Assembly: GCF_008641065.1 (NCBI RefSeq)
Contig: NZ_VTRS01000009.1
Span: 12,501-76,500 of the forward strand
DNA: 64,000 nucleotides
Reading direction: 5' to 3'
Origin: Rhabdaerophilum calidifontis
GTDB lineage: Bacteria > Pseudomonadota > Alphaproteobacteria > Rhizobiales > Beijerinckiaceae
Within the stretch, counting starts at the first letter, position 1. Each line of letters starts with the position of its first letter. Under the pieces are notes generated by a model. It ran no database searches and was not told where the DNA came from. It saw nothing but the letters and a program-made list of their open reading frames with translations. Of the stretch, positions 63,554-64,000 are shown piece after piece. A program made the position numbers and the translations under genes.

Positions 63554-63774
63554 AGCAGAGCCGGATCATGTCGCTGGTCGAGGCCGCGACGAATGTCGTC
63601 GTCGGCTATGTGCTGGCCATCGCCACGCAGATCGTCGTCTTCCCGTGGTTCGGGATCGAGACTGGACTGGCCGAACATCTGACCATCGGGCTCGCCTTCG
63701 TGGGCGTCTCGCTGGTGCGCGGCTATCTGCTGCGGCGGTTGTTCGAAGCGATCAGGATGCGGAGCGCAGAATAA
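63550..63774 (+). CDS. Small two-helix membrane protein (DUF7220-like)
   Basis: 74 residues with two hydrophobic segments (VVVGYVLAIATQIVVF and EHLTIGLAFVGVSLVRGYLL) and a basic tail. Similar small proteins are common in phages and often marked DUF7220. GTG start coupled to the gene before. Could be holin-like or a membrane anchor; nothing decides. Confidence 0.7.
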   Translation: MKQSRIMSLVEAATNVVVGYVLAIATQIVVFPWFGIETGLAEHLTIGLAFVGVSLVRGYLLRRLFEAIRMRSAE

Positions 63775-63778
63775 GAGA

Positions 63779-63803
63779 CCGCCACCCGAGTGTCGGGCGG
63801 CGG
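63779..63803. terminator. Hairpin between converging genes
   Basis: An 11-bp stem with one mismatch (CCGCCACCCGA, loop GTG, TCGGGCGGCGG) a few bases past the membrane-protein stop and before the minus-strand DUF3489 stop. No T-run. Probably ends the rightward operon. Confidence 0.6.
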
Positions 63804-63829
63804 CTCAGAGGTGGTTTCGGTGCGTGGCG

Positions 63830-64000
63830 TCAGTCGCGGATGGCGTAGACGCGGCCTCTTCCGTCAACCTTCTCGGAGATGATTGTCAGGCCGAGCTTCT
63901 TTTTCAGCGCGCCGGACATGGCGCCCCTAGCGGTGTGAGCTTGCCAGTCGAGTGCTGCTACGATTTCGTCGACGGTCGCGCCACTTTCGGCGCGGAGCAT
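63830..64000 (-). CDS. DUF3489 protein, N-terminal part cut by window edge
   Basis: The last 56 residues of a minus-strand gene that continues beyond 64000. The visible part matches the DUF3489 core: GATVDEIVAALDWQAHTARG, GAMSGALKKKLGLTIISEKV and DGRGRVYAIRD. This small HTH-like family occurs in alphaproteobacterial prophages and accessory islands. The final ATG at 63998-64000 is probably internal. Confidence 0.82.
   Translation of the reverse strand: MLRAESGATVDEIVAALDWQAHTARGAMSGALKKKLGLTIISEKVDGRGRVYAIRD

Overview
The window is high-GC DNA (roughly two thirds G+C by eye) from an alphaproteobacterium, most likely Hyphomicrobiales (Rhizobiales). The main reason is conserved gene order on the minus strand from 42.4 to 27.6 kb: rplU-rpmA, a GNAT gene, obgE, proB-proA, nadD, rsfS-rlmH, an EnvC-like gene, ctpA, a polysaccharide-deacetylase-like gene and rppH. 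Supporting features are argH next to a TlpA thioredoxin and an LptM-type lipoprotein ahead of lysA, an adjacent DUF4175/TIGR02302 gene, and a cobalamin adenosyltransferase-etfB-etfA-hbd cluster.

About 1-27 kb is ordinary chromosome. It holds a 5'-truncated M23 peptidase, a soluble hybrid histidine kinase, an AEC carrier, gluQRS, an AlkA-type glycosylase, and a Crp/Fnr regulator with a DUF2892 membrane protein and a permease. These are followed by a secreted phytase-like esterase, purL, bolA-grxD, tlpA/argH, lptM-lysA, the DUF4175 protein, a PagL-like lipid A deacylase, the cobalamin/etf/hbd cluster, an orphan pstB, an HNH nuclease, dsbB, a YqaA-type protein and tRNA-Leu(CAA). About 27.5-42.4 kb is the syntenic minus-strand block. 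Two unusual genes interrupt it: a lower-GC DUF1217 (flagellum-associated) gene between rsfS and nadD, and a 491-residue coiled-coil protein on the opposite strand between proB and obgE.

Downstream of tRNA-Ser(CGA) (42748-42837) the content changes to a prophage or phage-like integrative element that runs past the right edge. Its minus-strand arm carries a large serine recombinase with small coupled partners (DUF2924, a ParB-type HTH protein), a Schlafen/AlbA_2 cargo gene and an S24 CI-like repressor. Facing it is a tightly coupled rightward early operon with many ATGA overlaps. It encodes an excisionase-like HTH protein, a Sak4-like AAA ATPase, a probable ssDNA-binding partner, a DEAH helicase, a zinc protein, a Cas4-like PD-(D/E)XK nuclease, a primase-helicase, a RuvC-like resolvase, a ParB/N6-N4 DNA methyltransferase fusion, a C5 cytosine methyltransferase, a MerR-like protein and a small membrane protein. 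No capsid or tail genes are inside the window.

The best novel signals are all in the element. First, six copies of CAGTTTCGG in strictly alternating orientation lie immediately after the primase-helicase gene and are followed by strong hairpins, which suggests an iteron-type replication origin. Second, the C5 methyltransferase gene is overlapped along its whole length by a second open frame whose codon-position bias takes over in the 3' half and whose stop is coupled to the next gene, which suggests dual coding or frameshifting. Third, there are three hairpins in a row in a 444-bp non-coding gap, and a Schlafen-type defence candidate sits next to the repressor.
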